Assembly: GCA_947476535.1 (NCBI GenBank)
Contig: CANJRC010000005.1
Span: 1 to 64,000, forward strand
Direction: 5' to 3'
Length of the DNA: 64,000 nt
DNA from: Betaproteobacteria bacterium
GTDB taxonomy: Bacteria; Pseudomonadota; Gammaproteobacteria; Burkholderiales; SG8-39
Below the pieces are notes generated by a model. It was not told the DNA's origin, made no database searches, and saw nothing but the letters and a program-made list of their open reading frames with translations. Both the position numbers and the translations under genes were made by a program. Below, in pieces: positions 56,006 through 64,000 of the stretch; the first letter of the stretch is position 1, and each line of letters begins with the position of its first letter.

Positions 56006-56713
56006 ATGAAAAATCAGGTTATTACATCCCTGAACCTAAGCAAGAGTCTGGGAAAACGTCAGGGCGGTTTTACACTGGTTGAAATAGCCATTGTGCTGGT
56101 CATCATCGGGCTTCTGCTGGGCGGCATCCTGAAAGGTCAGGAAATGATCACCCAGGCCAAGATCAAGAATGTTGTCAATGACTTCAATGGCATTACGGCT
56201 GCATTGAACTCCTATCAGGATCGCTATCGCGCCATTCCCGGTGACGATCGTAACGCCTCCACGCGCTGGACCACTCAAAGCCTGCCCACGGCGGGCAGCT
56301 TGAACGGCAACGGACAGATCAGCGGCACCTACAACAACTCCTTGACCACGCTCGCTACGGCTGGACAGGAGTCCAACCTGTTCTGGTGGCATCTGCGGCT
56401 GTCGGGGTTTGTTGCCGGCCCGACTTCCGGCACCGCTGCCGGTATCCAGCCTAATAATGCGGTGAACGGCATCATGGGCGTTACCACGGGCAATGGCTCT
56501 GGATCGCTTGGATTCGCGTCCCTCATCATCTGCACTTCCAACCTGCCGGACAAGATTGCCATCGCCGTTGACTCGCAAATGGATGATGGCGCGCCGGACA
56601 CCGGCCAGGTGCGTGGCATGTCCCAGACGGGGCCCAACCCAAATGTTGGTACTGCAGCGACGGGTTATCAGGAGACCGGCACCAATCAATACCTGCTCTG
56701 CAAGAACCTGTAG
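56006..56713 (+). CDS. Major type IV pilin (first of a tandem pair)
   Basis: A 235-residue prepilin. The leader ends KRQG-G; the N-methylated phenylalanine would be F22 of FTLVEIAIVLVIIGLLLGG, with Glu at +5. The globular part is beta-rich with two cysteines (LIICTSNLP and YLLCKNL), probably disulfide-linked and closing the C-terminal loop. The mature protein is about 215 residues, larger than many type IV pilins. A GGAGG ribosome-binding site lies four bases before the ATG at 56006; the ATG at 56003 is too close. It lies behind the -24/-12 promoter. Its copy follows directly. Confidence 0.9.
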   Translation: MKNQVITSLNLSKSLGKRQGGFTLVEIAIVLVIIGLLLGGILKGQEMITQAKIKNVVNDFNGITAALNSYQDRYRAIPGDDRNASTRWTTQSLPTAGSLNGNGQISGTYNNSLTTLATAGQESNLFWWHLRLSGFVAGPTSGTAAGIQPNNAVNGIMGVTTGNGSGSLGFASLIICTSNLPDKIAIAVDSQMDDGAPDTGQVRGMSQTGPNPNVGTAATGYQETGTNQYLLCKNL

Positions 56714-56869
56714 GGCTGCTAGGGTCGGGAAGGGTTGTTATCCGGCGCGCGTTTTTTCTGTCCGCGAAAGCGACAATAGAAAGACACGCTCCCCGGAAAC
56801 TCTTCATAGATTGCAGGCTCGCGAAAACAACGTTTTCACTACTGCACATCAACAAATGGTGGAGGAATC

Positions 56870-57571
56870 ATGAAATATCAAATTCTTAGACATGCCATTT
56901 TGCACAGCAAGAAGTCGCAGCAGGGATTTACGCTGGTCGAAATCGCCATTGTTCTGGTCATCATCGGGCTGTTGCTTGGGGGAATTCTCAAGGGCCAGGA
57001 AATGATCACGCAGGCCAAGATCAAGAATGTCGTCAATGATTTCAACGGCATCACGGCCGCGTTGAATTCCTACCAGGATCGCTACAGAGCCATTCCCGGC
57101 GACGATCGCAATGCCGCCACGCGTTGGACCACGCAAAGCCTGCCCGCAGCAGGAACGATCACGGGGAACGGACAGATCACTGGCAAGTACAACGCCTCGT
57201 TGACGGCCGTCGCGGTGACAACGCAGGAGTCGAACCTGTTCTGGTGGCACCTGCGCCTTTCCGGTTTCGTTGCGGGTCCGACCAGCGGTGTTGCTGCCGG
57301 CATTCAGCCAAACAATGCGGTGAACGGCATCATGGGTGTTGAGACGGGCGCCGGCGCTGGAACCCAAGGGTTTGCCTCGCTGATCATCTGCACATCCAAC
57401 TTGCCGGACAAGATCGCCATCGCCGTCGATTCCCAGATGGATGACGGCGCCCCTGACACAGGGCAGGTGAGGGCTCAGTCCCAAACCGCACCCAACCCGG
57501 ATCTTGGCGCTGCAGCAACGGGCTATCAGGAAACGGGCACCAATCAATACCTGCTGTGCAAGAACCTGTAG
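56870..57571 (+). CDS. Major type IV pilin (second of a tandem pair)
   Basis: A 233-residue prepilin nearly the same as its neighbour: leader ending KKSQQG, F20 at +1 and Glu24 at +5 of FTLVEIAIVLVIIGLLLGG, and the same globular core including CTSNLP and LLCKNL. Differences concentrate in the N-terminal leader, in about residues 85-110 (GTITGNGQITGKYNASL) and before the C-terminus. The ribosome-binding site GGAGG resembles that of the first gene. A strong terminator follows 20 bases after the stop. The gap of 156 bases between the two pilin genes shows no clear second promoter, so they are probably co-transcribed. Confidence 0.9.
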   Translation: MKYQILRHAILHSKKSQQGFTLVEIAIVLVIIGLLLGGILKGQEMITQAKIKNVVNDFNGITAALNSYQDRYRAIPGDDRNAATRWTTQSLPAAGTITGNGQITGKYNASLTAVAVTTQESNLFWWHLRLSGFVAGPTSGVAAGIQPNNAVNGIMGVETGAGAGTQGFASLIICTSNLPDKIAIAVDSQMDDGAPDTGQVRAQSQTAPNPDLGAAATGYQETGTNQYLLCKNL

Positions 57572-57590
57572 GGTTAGCGCACCGTTGCTG

Positions 57591-57619
57591 AAAAAGCCCG
57601 CTTCGGCGGGCTTTTTCTT
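57591..57619 (+). terminator. Rho-independent terminator after the pilin pair
   Basis: AAAAAGCCCGC, a TTCG-type loop and GCGGGCTTTTT form a perfect stem, followed by CTTT. It lies 20 bases after the second pilin stop, so pilin transcripts normally end here and the next gene would depend on readthrough or its own promoter. Confidence 0.95.
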
Positions 57620-57638
57620 TGCTGCGATCCAACATTAC

Positions 57639-59447
57639 ATGGCCACGCAAATACCAGAATCCAAAGGTGCCTTGCCACGGTACATGGAACTGCCTTCTCT
57701 AATCGCAGCGTCGATTTGCGTGCTGCCATTCCTGCTCCCGCACCACGCACTGCCTCTGCCCAGCTTCCAGGCAGAGTGGCTGGCATTTGCCTTGGGAACT
57801 ACTGCAGTAGGTTTGGCTCTGATTAGCAATGCTCGACGAATGTCACCCCTTGCTCCCCTGCCCGGACTCTCACTAGCGTTGTTTGCGCTCGCCGCGTTTG
57901 TCGCCATTCAAAACCTCGCGCATCCCGGAGCCTACGCTTCGATTCCAATCTTGGCCATGGCCTATATGGGGTTTGCAGGCGCCATGATTTGGCTTGGCAG
58001 CCAAGTGTCCAGAGCACTTGGCCAGGAAAAGGTTCTTGGCCTGCTCGCAGGCTGGCTTTTCGCAGGCGCACTCATTACCGCCCTCCTGGCGTTTGTCCAA
58101 TACATCGGCAGGCCGGTATGGCTGGAAGAGTTTGTCGCAGGGCAGGCTTCGGAGCGTGCCTACGGGAACATCGCCCAGTCCAATTTGTTTGCCAATTACA
58201 TCGCTTTGGGTGAAGCGTCCCTGATATATCTTTGGGTCAAACGCAGTGTGAGCACGCCAGCGGCAGCAATGGCTGCCGTGATGCTCGCTGGTGCAGGGGC
58301 ACTTTCCGGAGCACGCAGCACCTTGCTCTTCGTCGCATGCTTCGCTGCGCTGGGCATGGCATCAGGATTGCGCAGAGCGAACCCCACATCCAAGCGGATG
58401 CTGGCCGCGTGGCTTGGCATGGCGTTTGTGATGCTCGCATGCACCTTTTTTGCGCACTGGATAGGAAACCTCATCCCCACCGCAGGATCACTGGCCCGCA
58501 CGCTCGATGGCGTTGGCCTGCAAGGGGAGCCCCGATGGCAGGCATGGCGCCTTGCGCTGGATATTTTCTGGCAGCACCCGTTACTCGGCTCAGGTTGGGG
58601 ATCATTCCCCGGAGCCGTGTTCTCAGCGGGGATTTCACCCGAGATGACGCTCTACGGAGAGGTGTGGACCTCGGCGCACAACCTGCCCCTGCATCTGCTA
58701 TCTGAAGTCGGACTGATCGGTACTGCAATCCTTGGGTTTGGATTATTTTCCTGGGCATGGAATGTCGGCCGAACCTGGCTGATCGACCCGAATCCCGCCT
58801 TGGGCTGGGTTTTTGCGATCGCGGGGATCGAACTCGCCCACTCGCTTGTTGAGTTTCCACTGTGGAGCGCGCACTTTCTCGGGCTCTCCGCGCTGGCCCT
58901 GGGCGTAGGCAGTCCAAGCCCGTCACACGAGGCGACGGCGTCCCGGCTTCGTGGGGCCGCGCTGGCCGTCACATGCATCGCCCTCTCGGTCGGACTCGTG
59001 TTTGCGATGCGTGACCATGTTCTTCTCGAATCAACCCATATCACCGGAACAACATTGACACTCGCTGCGCCAGCGCAGGTTGAACAAGATACCCAAACGA
59101 TGAATGCGCTTGCACGCGGACTCTTCGCGCCCATTGTGGAGGCCCAGATATTTTCCAGGCGCAGCCCGGAAAAGCCCACCGATGACACCATGCTGCAGAT
59201 GAGCGAGCGGCTCATGCGCTTCTGGCCGAGCCATGCCGTCGCACTCCGGCGTGCAATTGTCCTCGCCCAGTCGGACAGGCCAGCTGACGCCGTCGCGCTC
59301 GTCGTTGCGTTGGATCGGGCATTTCCGCTGCGATGCGTTGAAACACGTTCCGTGCTTGCAGGTGCTCGAGCACTCAATCCAAAGGCCTTGGACGATATGA
59401 TGGCGGCAATAGGAGCATCAACGTGCGGCCGCTCCCCCGCTCATTGA
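57639..59447 (+). CDS. PglL-like O-oligosaccharyltransferase (Wzy/WaaL fold)
   Basis: A 602-residue membrane protein with about twelve helices, moving preassembled lipid-linked glycans onto proteins in the periplasm. Family landmarks are the RAYGNIAQSNLFANYIALGE segment (PglL-type ERPYGNLAQPN motif), the Wzy_C block (WRLALDIFWQHPLLGSGWGSF) and HNLPLHLLSEVGLIGTAILG, with the catalytic-type histidine. A periplasmic C-terminal region of about 130 residues follows. Its position directly behind two pilins suggests it glycosylates them. A terminator separates it from the pilins. An alternative start is the ATG of MELPSLIAAS, ten codons downstream or so. Confidence 0.85.
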   Translation: MATQIPESKGALPRYMELPSLIAASICVLPFLLPHHALPLPSFQAEWLAFALGTTAVGLALISNARRMSPLAPLPGLSLALFALAAFVAIQNLAHPGAYASIPILAMAYMGFAGAMIWLGSQVSRALGQEKVLGLLAGWLFAGALITALLAFVQYIGRPVWLEEFVAGQASERAYGNIAQSNLFANYIALGEASLIYLWVKRSVSTPAAAMAAVMLAGAGALSGARSTLLFVACFAALGMASGLRRANPTSKRMLAAWLGMAFVMLACTFFAHWIGNLIPTAGSLARTLDGVGLQGEPRWQAWRLALDIFWQHPLLGSGWGSFPGAVFSAGISPEMTLYGEVWTSAHNLPLHLLSEVGLIGTAILGFGLFSWAWNVGRTWLIDPNPALGWVFAIAGIELAHSLVEFPLWSAHFLGLSALALGVGSPSPSHEATASRLRGAALAVTCIALSVGLVFAMRDHVLLESTHITGTTLTLAAPAQVEQDTQTMNALARGLFAPIVEAQIFSRRSPEKPTDDTMLQMSERLMRFWPSHAVALRRAIVLAQSDRPADAVALVVALDRAFPLRCVETRSVLAGARALNPKALDDMMAAIGASTCGRSPAH

Positions 59448-59460
59448 TGCCCACCCGTCG

Positions 59461-61434
59461 CTAGCCGGTCAGCAACTTCAATTCCGCAATCGCCAGTGCA
59501 TCTGGATTTCCCAGCAGAACCACAACGTCGCCCTCTTCGAAGATCGTATCCGCCGGCGGCTGGATCATGCGCACCTCCCGGCGCCTCAAGGCGGTCACGC
59601 TCACCATGTCATCCGCAAGCCGCAATTCGGCCAGTATTTTCCCGATGGCAAAGCTGCCCTGAACCAATACCACGGAATGCAGTCGAGGACCGGACGCCTC
59701 CTCGACAGAGTCCGCATCATCACTCGCGCCGTGGAAAAAGCCACGCAGCAACGAGTATCTGTCATCGCGTACCTCCCGGATTCGCCGAATCACGCGACGC
59801 AGCGGTACGCCCAGCACGACCAGCGCATGCGACGCCAGCATAAGACTGGACTCAAAGGTTTCCGGAACGACCTCGGCGGCGCCAGCCTCCAGCAACTTTT
59901 CCATGTCCGCATCGTCGCTCGTGCGCACGATGACGGGAAGGGCTGCGTTGATGGCGTGGGCATGATGTAACACGCGCATCGCCGCGGCCGTATCGGCAAA
60001 AGTGACGACCATCGCGCTTGCGCGCATGACACCTGCGGCTACCAATGTATCGGCGTGCGTCGCATCGCCAAACACCACGCGCTCGCCGGCCGATGCCGCT
60101 TCGGTCACGCGCTCCGGATCCGGATCAAGCGCGACAAATCCGATGCCCTCCTGCTCCAGGAGGTGCGCAAGTCGCTGGCCGGTGCGTCCGTACCCGCAGA
60201 TGATGACATGCCTCTCAATCGCAATGCTCTGTACCACCACCCGATGCAACGCAAGCGATTGGAGCATCCATTCGTTTTTTGACAGGCGCATCACGATCTT
60301 GTCACTTGCCTGGAGAATAAACGGCGTCGCGAGCATCGACAGCAGCATCGCGGCGATGATGATCTGTACGAAATCGTCCGGTATCAGCGAACTTTGCTGT
60401 GCCAGAACGAGAATCACCAGGCCGAATTCACCCGCCTGCGCCAGCGTCAGTCCGGTTCGCAATGCAGTACCGGATGCACTGCCAAAGGCGCGGGACAGCC
60501 CGGCTACCAGCGCAAACTTGAAAAGGACGGGAAAGACTGTAAGGGCGATCACCAGAACGACATGCTCGCCCACGACACGCACATCCAGTTTCATGCCCAT
60601 GGTGATGAAGAATAGTCCGAGGAGGATGTCCCTGAACGGCTTGATGTCCTCCTCGACCTGATGCTTGTATTCGGTCTCGGCAATCAGCATTCCGGCCAGA
60701 AAGGCACCAAGCGCCATGGACAGGCCGGCAAGCTCGGTGAGCCAGGCCAATCCCAGAGTAATGAAAAGAACATTGAGCACAAACAGTTCACGCGAACGGC
60801 GTTTTGCCACGATGTGGAACCACCCGCGCATGAATCGCTGGCCAAGGAACAGCAGGATGAAGAGAACCGTTGCCGCTTTTGACAAAGCGATACCCAGTCG
60901 CGCCGGCAGTTCCCCCGGGTCCCCGGCGATGGCAGGTATGACGATCAGCAAGGGGACAACCGCGAGATCCTGGAAGAGAAGCACACCAACCGCTTCTCGC
61001 CCATGCGGCGTTTCCAGTTGCATGCGTTCCATAAAAATTCGAACCACTATGGCCGTTGACGACATCGCCAAAGCACCGCCCATTGCAAAGCCCGGCCTCC
61101 AACCGAATCCTGCCAGCATGGACGCGACGGTCACCAGGAAAAGCGTGAACGCGACCTGCGCCAAACCCAAGCCAAACACGACTCGGCGCATGCGAAACAA
61201 TTGCGGAAGGCTGAACTCGAGTCCGATCGAGAACATCAGGAAAACCACCCCGAACTCCGCCAACCTGCCCGCGTCCGGTGAATCCGAAATCCAGCCCAGG
61301 GTATGCGGCCCGATCAAAATGCCAACGGCCAGATAAGCCAGCACCGGAGGCAGAGACAAGACCCGAAAGAGCGCGACCGCAGCGACGGCACTGGCCAACA
61401 GGACCAACACCAGTTCAAGGACTCCCATCACCAT
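59461..61434 (-). CDS. Monovalent cation:proton antiporter-2 family (KefB/YbaL-like)
   Basis: A 657-residue inner-membrane antiporter. About twelve membrane helices cover residues 1-385 (Na_H_Exchanger fold), followed by a TrkA-N/RCK nucleotide-binding domain (HVIICGYGRTGQRLAHLLEQ, with the GxGxxG loop) and a TrkA-C domain near the C-terminus (LAELRLADDMVSVTALRRREV). It probably exchanges potassium for protons under control of NAD(H) or glutathione adducts. It is transcribed away from kdsD, about 86 bases away, and converges on the PglL-like gene. YbaL and KefB cannot be told apart by eye. Confidence 0.9.
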   Translation of the reverse strand: MVMGVLELVLVLLASAVAAVALFRVLSLPPVLAYLAVGILIGPHTLGWISDSPDAGRLAEFGVVFLMFSIGLEFSLPQLFRMRRVVFGLGLAQVAFTLFLVTVASMLAGFGWRPGFAMGGALAMSSTAIVVRIFMERMQLETPHGREAVGVLLFQDLAVVPLLIVIPAIAGDPGELPARLGIALSKAATVLFILLFLGQRFMRGWFHIVAKRRSRELFVLNVLFITLGLAWLTELAGLSMALGAFLAGMLIAETEYKHQVEEDIKPFRDILLGLFFITMGMKLDVRVVGEHVVLVIALTVFPVLFKFALVAGLSRAFGSASGTALRTGLTLAQAGEFGLVILVLAQQSSLIPDDFVQIIIAAMLLSMLATPFILQASDKIVMRLSKNEWMLQSLALHRVVVQSIAIERHVIICGYGRTGQRLAHLLEQEGIGFVALDPDPERVTEAASAGERVVFGDATHADTLVAAGVMRASAMVVTFADTAAAMRVLHHAHAINAALPVIVRTSDDADMEKLLEAGAAEVVPETFESSLMLASHALVVLGVPLRRVIRRIREVRDDRYSLLRGFFHGASDDADSVEEASGPRLHSVVLVQGSFAIGKILAELRLADDMVSVTALRRREVRMIQPPADTIFEEGDVVVLLGNPDALAIAELKLLTG

Positions 61435-61520
61435 GCGCAGACCCCTGTTTTTGGATCGGAACTCATTGAATCACGTGGACAATTCGGAATCCCGCCATAC
61501 CCCTCTGATATACTGCAGGC

Positions 61521-62501
61521 ATGAAAATTGCCGCCAATCCCTCCTCGCTAACACTAGCTAGGCAGGTACTGCGTATTGAATCGGATGCGGTGGCCGCGCT
61601 CATTCCCCGCCTCGGCAACGATTTTCTCACGGCCGTTGAACTAATTCTCAACTGCGGCGGTCGCGTGGTCGTGTCGGGCATCGGGAAATCTGGCCATATC
61701 GCGAGAAAAATCGCTTCAACTATGGCCAGCACCGGGACACCCGCATTTTTTGTCCACCCCGCCGAGGCGAGTCATGGCGACATCGGAATGATAACGCGTG
61801 ATGACGTCATGCTCGCGCTGTCCAATTCCGGAGAAAGCGCAGAGTTGCTGACGATCGTGCCTGCGATCAGGCGCCAGGGCGCAAAACTGATTGCAATCAC
61901 CGGAAACGGAGATTCGACCCTCGCCCGCGAATGCGACGTCCACCTGGATGCCCATGTTGATCAGGAGGCATGTCCGCTCGGACTTGCGCCAACCGCCAGC
62001 ACCACAGCCGCCCTCGCCCTGGGCGACGCCTTGTCCGTCGCCCTCCTTGACGCCCGCGGGTTCAATGCCGATGACTTTGCGCGCTCGCATCCGGGCGGAA
62101 GCCTCGGTCGCAGGCTGCTCACCCGCGTCAGTGATGTCATGCGAACTGGCGAAGCCGTGCCTGCTGTCTCGACTGGCGCGAGCTTGCGCGACGCCGTCCT
62201 GGAAATGACCAACAAGCGCATGGGCATGACGGCCGTGCTGGACGAAGGCCATTGCATTGTTGGAATATTCACCGATGGCGACCTGCGCCGCTCCCTTGAC
62301 CAACTGGGTGACATCCGGACACGACCCGTGGTCGACGTCATGACGCGCAATCCGCGAACGATCGACGCCGACGACCTGGCCGTTGAAGCCGTGGAAATCA
62401 TGGAGCACCACAAGGTCAATCAGATCCTTGTGGCGGGAAAAGACCGTCGGCTTGTCGGCGCGCTCAACATGCACGACCTTTTCCGCGCCAAAGTCATATG
62501 A
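61521..62501 (+). CDS. kdsD: Arabinose-5-phosphate isomerase
   Basis: A 326-residue enzyme making arabinose 5-phosphate for Kdo synthesis. The SIS domain is seen in VVSGIGKSGHIARKIASTMASTGTPAFFVHPAEASHGD and the SNSGES loop, and two CBS domains follow (VSDVMRTGEAVPAVSTGASL, VDVMTRNPRTIDADDLAVEA). The ATG overlaps nothing upstream; kdsC overlaps the stop by four bases. It opens the kdsD-kdsC-lptC-lptA series. Confidence 0.96.
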   Translation: MKIAANPSSLTLARQVLRIESDAVAALIPRLGNDFLTAVELILNCGGRVVVSGIGKSGHIARKIASTMASTGTPAFFVHPAEASHGDIGMITRDDVMLALSNSGESAELLTIVPAIRRQGAKLIAITGNGDSTLARECDVHLDAHVDQEACPLGLAPTASTTAALALGDALSVALLDARGFNADDFARSHPGGSLGRRLLTRVSDVMRTGEAVPAVSTGASLRDAVLEMTNKRMGMTAVLDEGHCIVGIFTDGDLRRSLDQLGDIRTRPVVDVMTRNPRTIDADDLAVEAVEIMEHHKVNQILVAGKDRRLVGALNMHDLFRAKVI

Positions 62502-63025
62502 ACGACACCACCCTGGAGCGGGCAAAGGTGATTCGGCTGATGATCTTCGATGTCGACGGTATTCTCACCGATGGCCGACTCTACTTCAGTGCCCAAGGCG
62601 AAGAATTGAAGGCGTTCAACATCCTGGATGGGCATGGCCTGAAAATGCTGCGGGAGTCGGGGGTAGAGACGGCGATTCTGACGGCGCGCAAATCCGCCAT
62701 CGTGGAACGGCGCGCACAGGAGCTCGGGATCGCAAACGTGCGCCAGGGCGTCACCAACAAACTTGAAGGTTTTTTCGAACTGCTCGCCCATTGCCGATGC
62801 GCGGCCGGGGAAGCCGGCTATGCCGGCGATGATGTGGTGGACTTGCCGGTCCTCACCCGGTGCGGGTTTGCCGCATCGGTCCCGAATGCCGTGACGATCG
62901 TGAAGAGCCGGGCGCACTTGGTCACCCAAGCCAACGGTGGCCACGGCGCGGTCCGGGAAATCTGCGAATTCATCATGAGTGCGCAGGGAACGCTAGATGC
63001 TGCCCTCGCCCCTTATCTCGCATGA
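62498..63025 (+). CDS. kdsC: Kdo-8-phosphate phosphatase
   Basis: A 175-residue HAD-family phosphatase. The nucleophile and general acid are in MIFDVDGILTDG, with the second motif ILTARKS and the metal aspartates in GYAGDDVVDLPVL. It is the small tetrameric form without a cap. It overlaps both kdsD and lptC by four bases. Confidence 0.96.
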   Translation: MNDTTLERAKVIRLMIFDVDGILTDGRLYFSAQGEELKAFNILDGHGLKMLRESGVETAILTARKSAIVERRAQELGIANVRQGVTNKLEGFFELLAHCRCAAGEAGYAGDDVVDLPVLTRCGFAASVPNAVTIVKSRAHLVTQANGGHGAVREICEFIMSAQGTLDAALAPYLA

Positions 63026-63600
63026 ATTTTCGCGTCCATAATATGCTCCCGATACTGCTCGTGCTGCTTCTGGCAGGCCTGACCCTCTGGCTCAGGATAG
63101 CGGTGGAGCAGACCGAGCCAACCAGGACCGCCTCCAACCGACATGACGCAGATGCCATTGTCGACAATTTCAAGCTGGTGCGAATGAGTCCCGCCGGCAC
63201 CCCGCTGTACTCGATGACCGCGCGCCGGATGGCGCATTACCCGGATACCGACACGACGGAACTGGTCCAACCGATGTTCCAAAAGCGCGGCACGGATGGC
63301 GTAACCATGAGCGTCACTGCCAATACCGCGGTGATCACGCCCGATGCCGGAGAGGCCCGATTCAGGGGTAACGTACTGCTGAGTCGCAGCGCCATTGCTG
63401 AGCAGCCGCCCATGCTGGCACGAACGGAATTCCTGCACTTGTTGGCAGACAAGGACCTGGTCCGGACGGACGAACGGATCACGATTCAGGAGGGCAGTAC
63501 GGTATTTACGGGCGTAGGCATGGAACTCAATCGAGCCACGCGGCAAATTCAGCTGCACTCGCAAGTCAAAGGACATTTCAATGCCATCAAACGCAATTGA
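63022..63600 (+). CDS. lptC: LptC, inner-membrane LPS export bridge protein
   Basis: A 192-residue protein with one N-terminal membrane helix (LPILLVLLLAGLTLWLRIAV) and a periplasmic beta-jellyroll (NFKLVRMSPAGTPLYSMTARRM, GVTMSVTANTAVITPDAGEARFRGNV). It takes LPS from LptBFG to LptA. The ATG at 63022 overlaps the kdsC stop (ATGA); the longer open frame upstream lies inside kdsC. It overlaps lptA by 20 bases. Confidence 0.93.
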   Translation: MNFRVHNMLPILLVLLLAGLTLWLRIAVEQTEPTRTASNRHDADAIVDNFKLVRMSPAGTPLYSMTARRMAHYPDTDTTELVQPMFQKRGTDGVTMSVTANTAVITPDAGEARFRGNVLLSRSAIAEQPPMLARTEFLHLLADKDLVRTDERITIQEGSTVFTGVGMELNRATRQIQLHSQVKGHFNAIKRN

Positions 63601-64000
63601 ACGGGTACTGATTGGCTGCTCCTGGGCAGTGATTGCCCTGGCAATGATTTCCACCCAGGCCGCGCGAGCGGAGAAGGTAGACCGAGACAAACCCGTCAAC
63701 ATTGAGTCCGACCGCATGAACGCGGACGATGCCCGCAAGACAGCGATCTTCGATGGTCGAGTGGTATTGACCCAGGGCACGCTGACCATTCGGGCAGAAC
63801 GAATTACGGTCCGCCAGGACCGCGATGGTTTCCAGTTTGGCACGGCGACCGGGAGCCCCGCTTCGTTTCGGCAAAGGCGCGACGGCTCCAGCGAGTTCGT
63901 CGATGCCGAGGCCGAACGGATTGAATACGATGCACGCGCAGACAAAGTCGAGTTTTTCGAGAATGCCCGCATGCGCCGCGACGGCGGGGATGATGTTCGC
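63581..64000 (+). CDS. lptA: LptA, periplasmic LPS carrier (3' end cut by window)
   Basis: The first 140 residues of LptA: a signal peptide (VLIGCSWAVIALAMISTQAARA) and the OstA-like beta strands (NIESDRMNADDARKTAIFDG, RVVLTQGTLTIRAERITVRQ, DAEAERIEYDARADKVEFFE). It forms the periplasmic bridge for LPS between LptC and the outer-membrane LptD. The start overlaps the lptC end by 20 bases. The frame is open to the last base of the window, so the C-terminus is missing; lptB normally follows. Confidence 0.9.
   Translation, partial: MPSNAIERVLIGCSWAVIALAMISTQAARAEKVDRDKPVNIESDRMNADDARKTAIFDGRVVLTQGTLTIRAERITVRQDRDGFQFGTATGSPASFRQRRDGSSEFVDAEAERIEYDARADKVEFFENARMRRDGGDDVR

Noticed and set aside
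56714-56869. Second sigma-54 promoter between the two pilin genes
   Set aside because: A TTGCA-like -12 element is present (GATTGCAGG) but no GG lies at the correct distance, so co-transcription from 55951 is simpler.
34713-59447. PEP-CTERM/exosortase locus, suggested by the PrsK/PrsR-like pair
   Set aside because: No exosortase, no PEP-CTERM sorting tail and no polysaccharide export genes are present; the regulators resemble PrsK/PrsR only as a family.

Overview
The window looks like chromosomal DNA of a betaproteobacterium, probably of the Rhodocyclales/Sterolibacteriaceae/Nitrosomonadales type. The reasons are: a collinear housekeeping block (mlaFED-mlaA-mlaCB, an ABC-2 exporter, ibaG, murA, hisGDCBHAFIE, tatABC, convergent degQ/algW-type protease, petABC, sspAB) whose order is typical of that class; moderately high G+C with dense, overlapping genes; and a KorABC-type 2-oxoacid oxidoreductase resembling the 2-oxoglutarate:NADP+ oxidoreductase described in denitrifying Azoarcus/Thauera. 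The assignment rests on gene content and order read by eye, not on a database search.

Layout. 1-7.9 kb is an accessory stretch: an MFS exporter cut by the window edge, a CgeB-like glycosyltransferase, a small lipoprotein, a glyoxalase-II-like hydrolase, an LLM-family oxidoreductase, a D-2-hydroxyacid dehydrogenase, the decayed 3' end of an IS3-family transposase with a perfect 36-bp palindrome, a zinc-ribbon/LURP-like protein, a frameshifted small gene and a small secreted protein. At 8.0 kb is tRNA-Thr(UGU) with a -10 box and a terminator. 8.1-12.9 kb is korB, korA, korC. 13.4-17.3 kb carries sspB, sspA and the cytochrome bc1 operon with its own promoter and terminator. 17.6-34.6 kb is the protease gene and the long reverse-strand housekeeping block from mlaF to tatC, with an apparent hinT (HIT) remnant between hisE and tatA.

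34.7-59.4 kb is the most distinctive part: a roughly 25-kb MSHA-like type IV pilus or pseudopilus locus. It starts with an ABC-transporter ATPase translationally overlapping a sigma-54-dependent PrsR-like response regulator. Then come MshM-, MshL-, MshN-, MshE- and MshG-like assembly genes, a PilM-PilN fusion, a PilO-like protein, a MshK-like protein and two large pilin-like proteins. Next are a membrane class III adenylate cyclase and an internally duplicated membrane protein. On the opposite strand is a PrsK-like histidine kinase. Then come an ABC permease, a membrane-anchored helical-repeat protein, two tandem near-duplicate major pilins behind a -24/-12 promoter, a terminator, and a PglL-like O-oligosaccharyltransferase. 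The two-component pair and the ABC pair are each split to opposite ends of the assembly genes, which suggests one regulated unit: kinase and activator drive pilin transcription, the ABC pair and cyclase serve an unknown accessory role, and PglL may glycosylate the pilins. No prepilin peptidase or retraction ATPase (PilT) was seen.

59.5-64 kb returns to conserved envelope genes: a KefB/YbaL-type antiporter, and divergently kdsD, kdsC, lptC and a truncated lptA (Kdo synthesis and LPS export).
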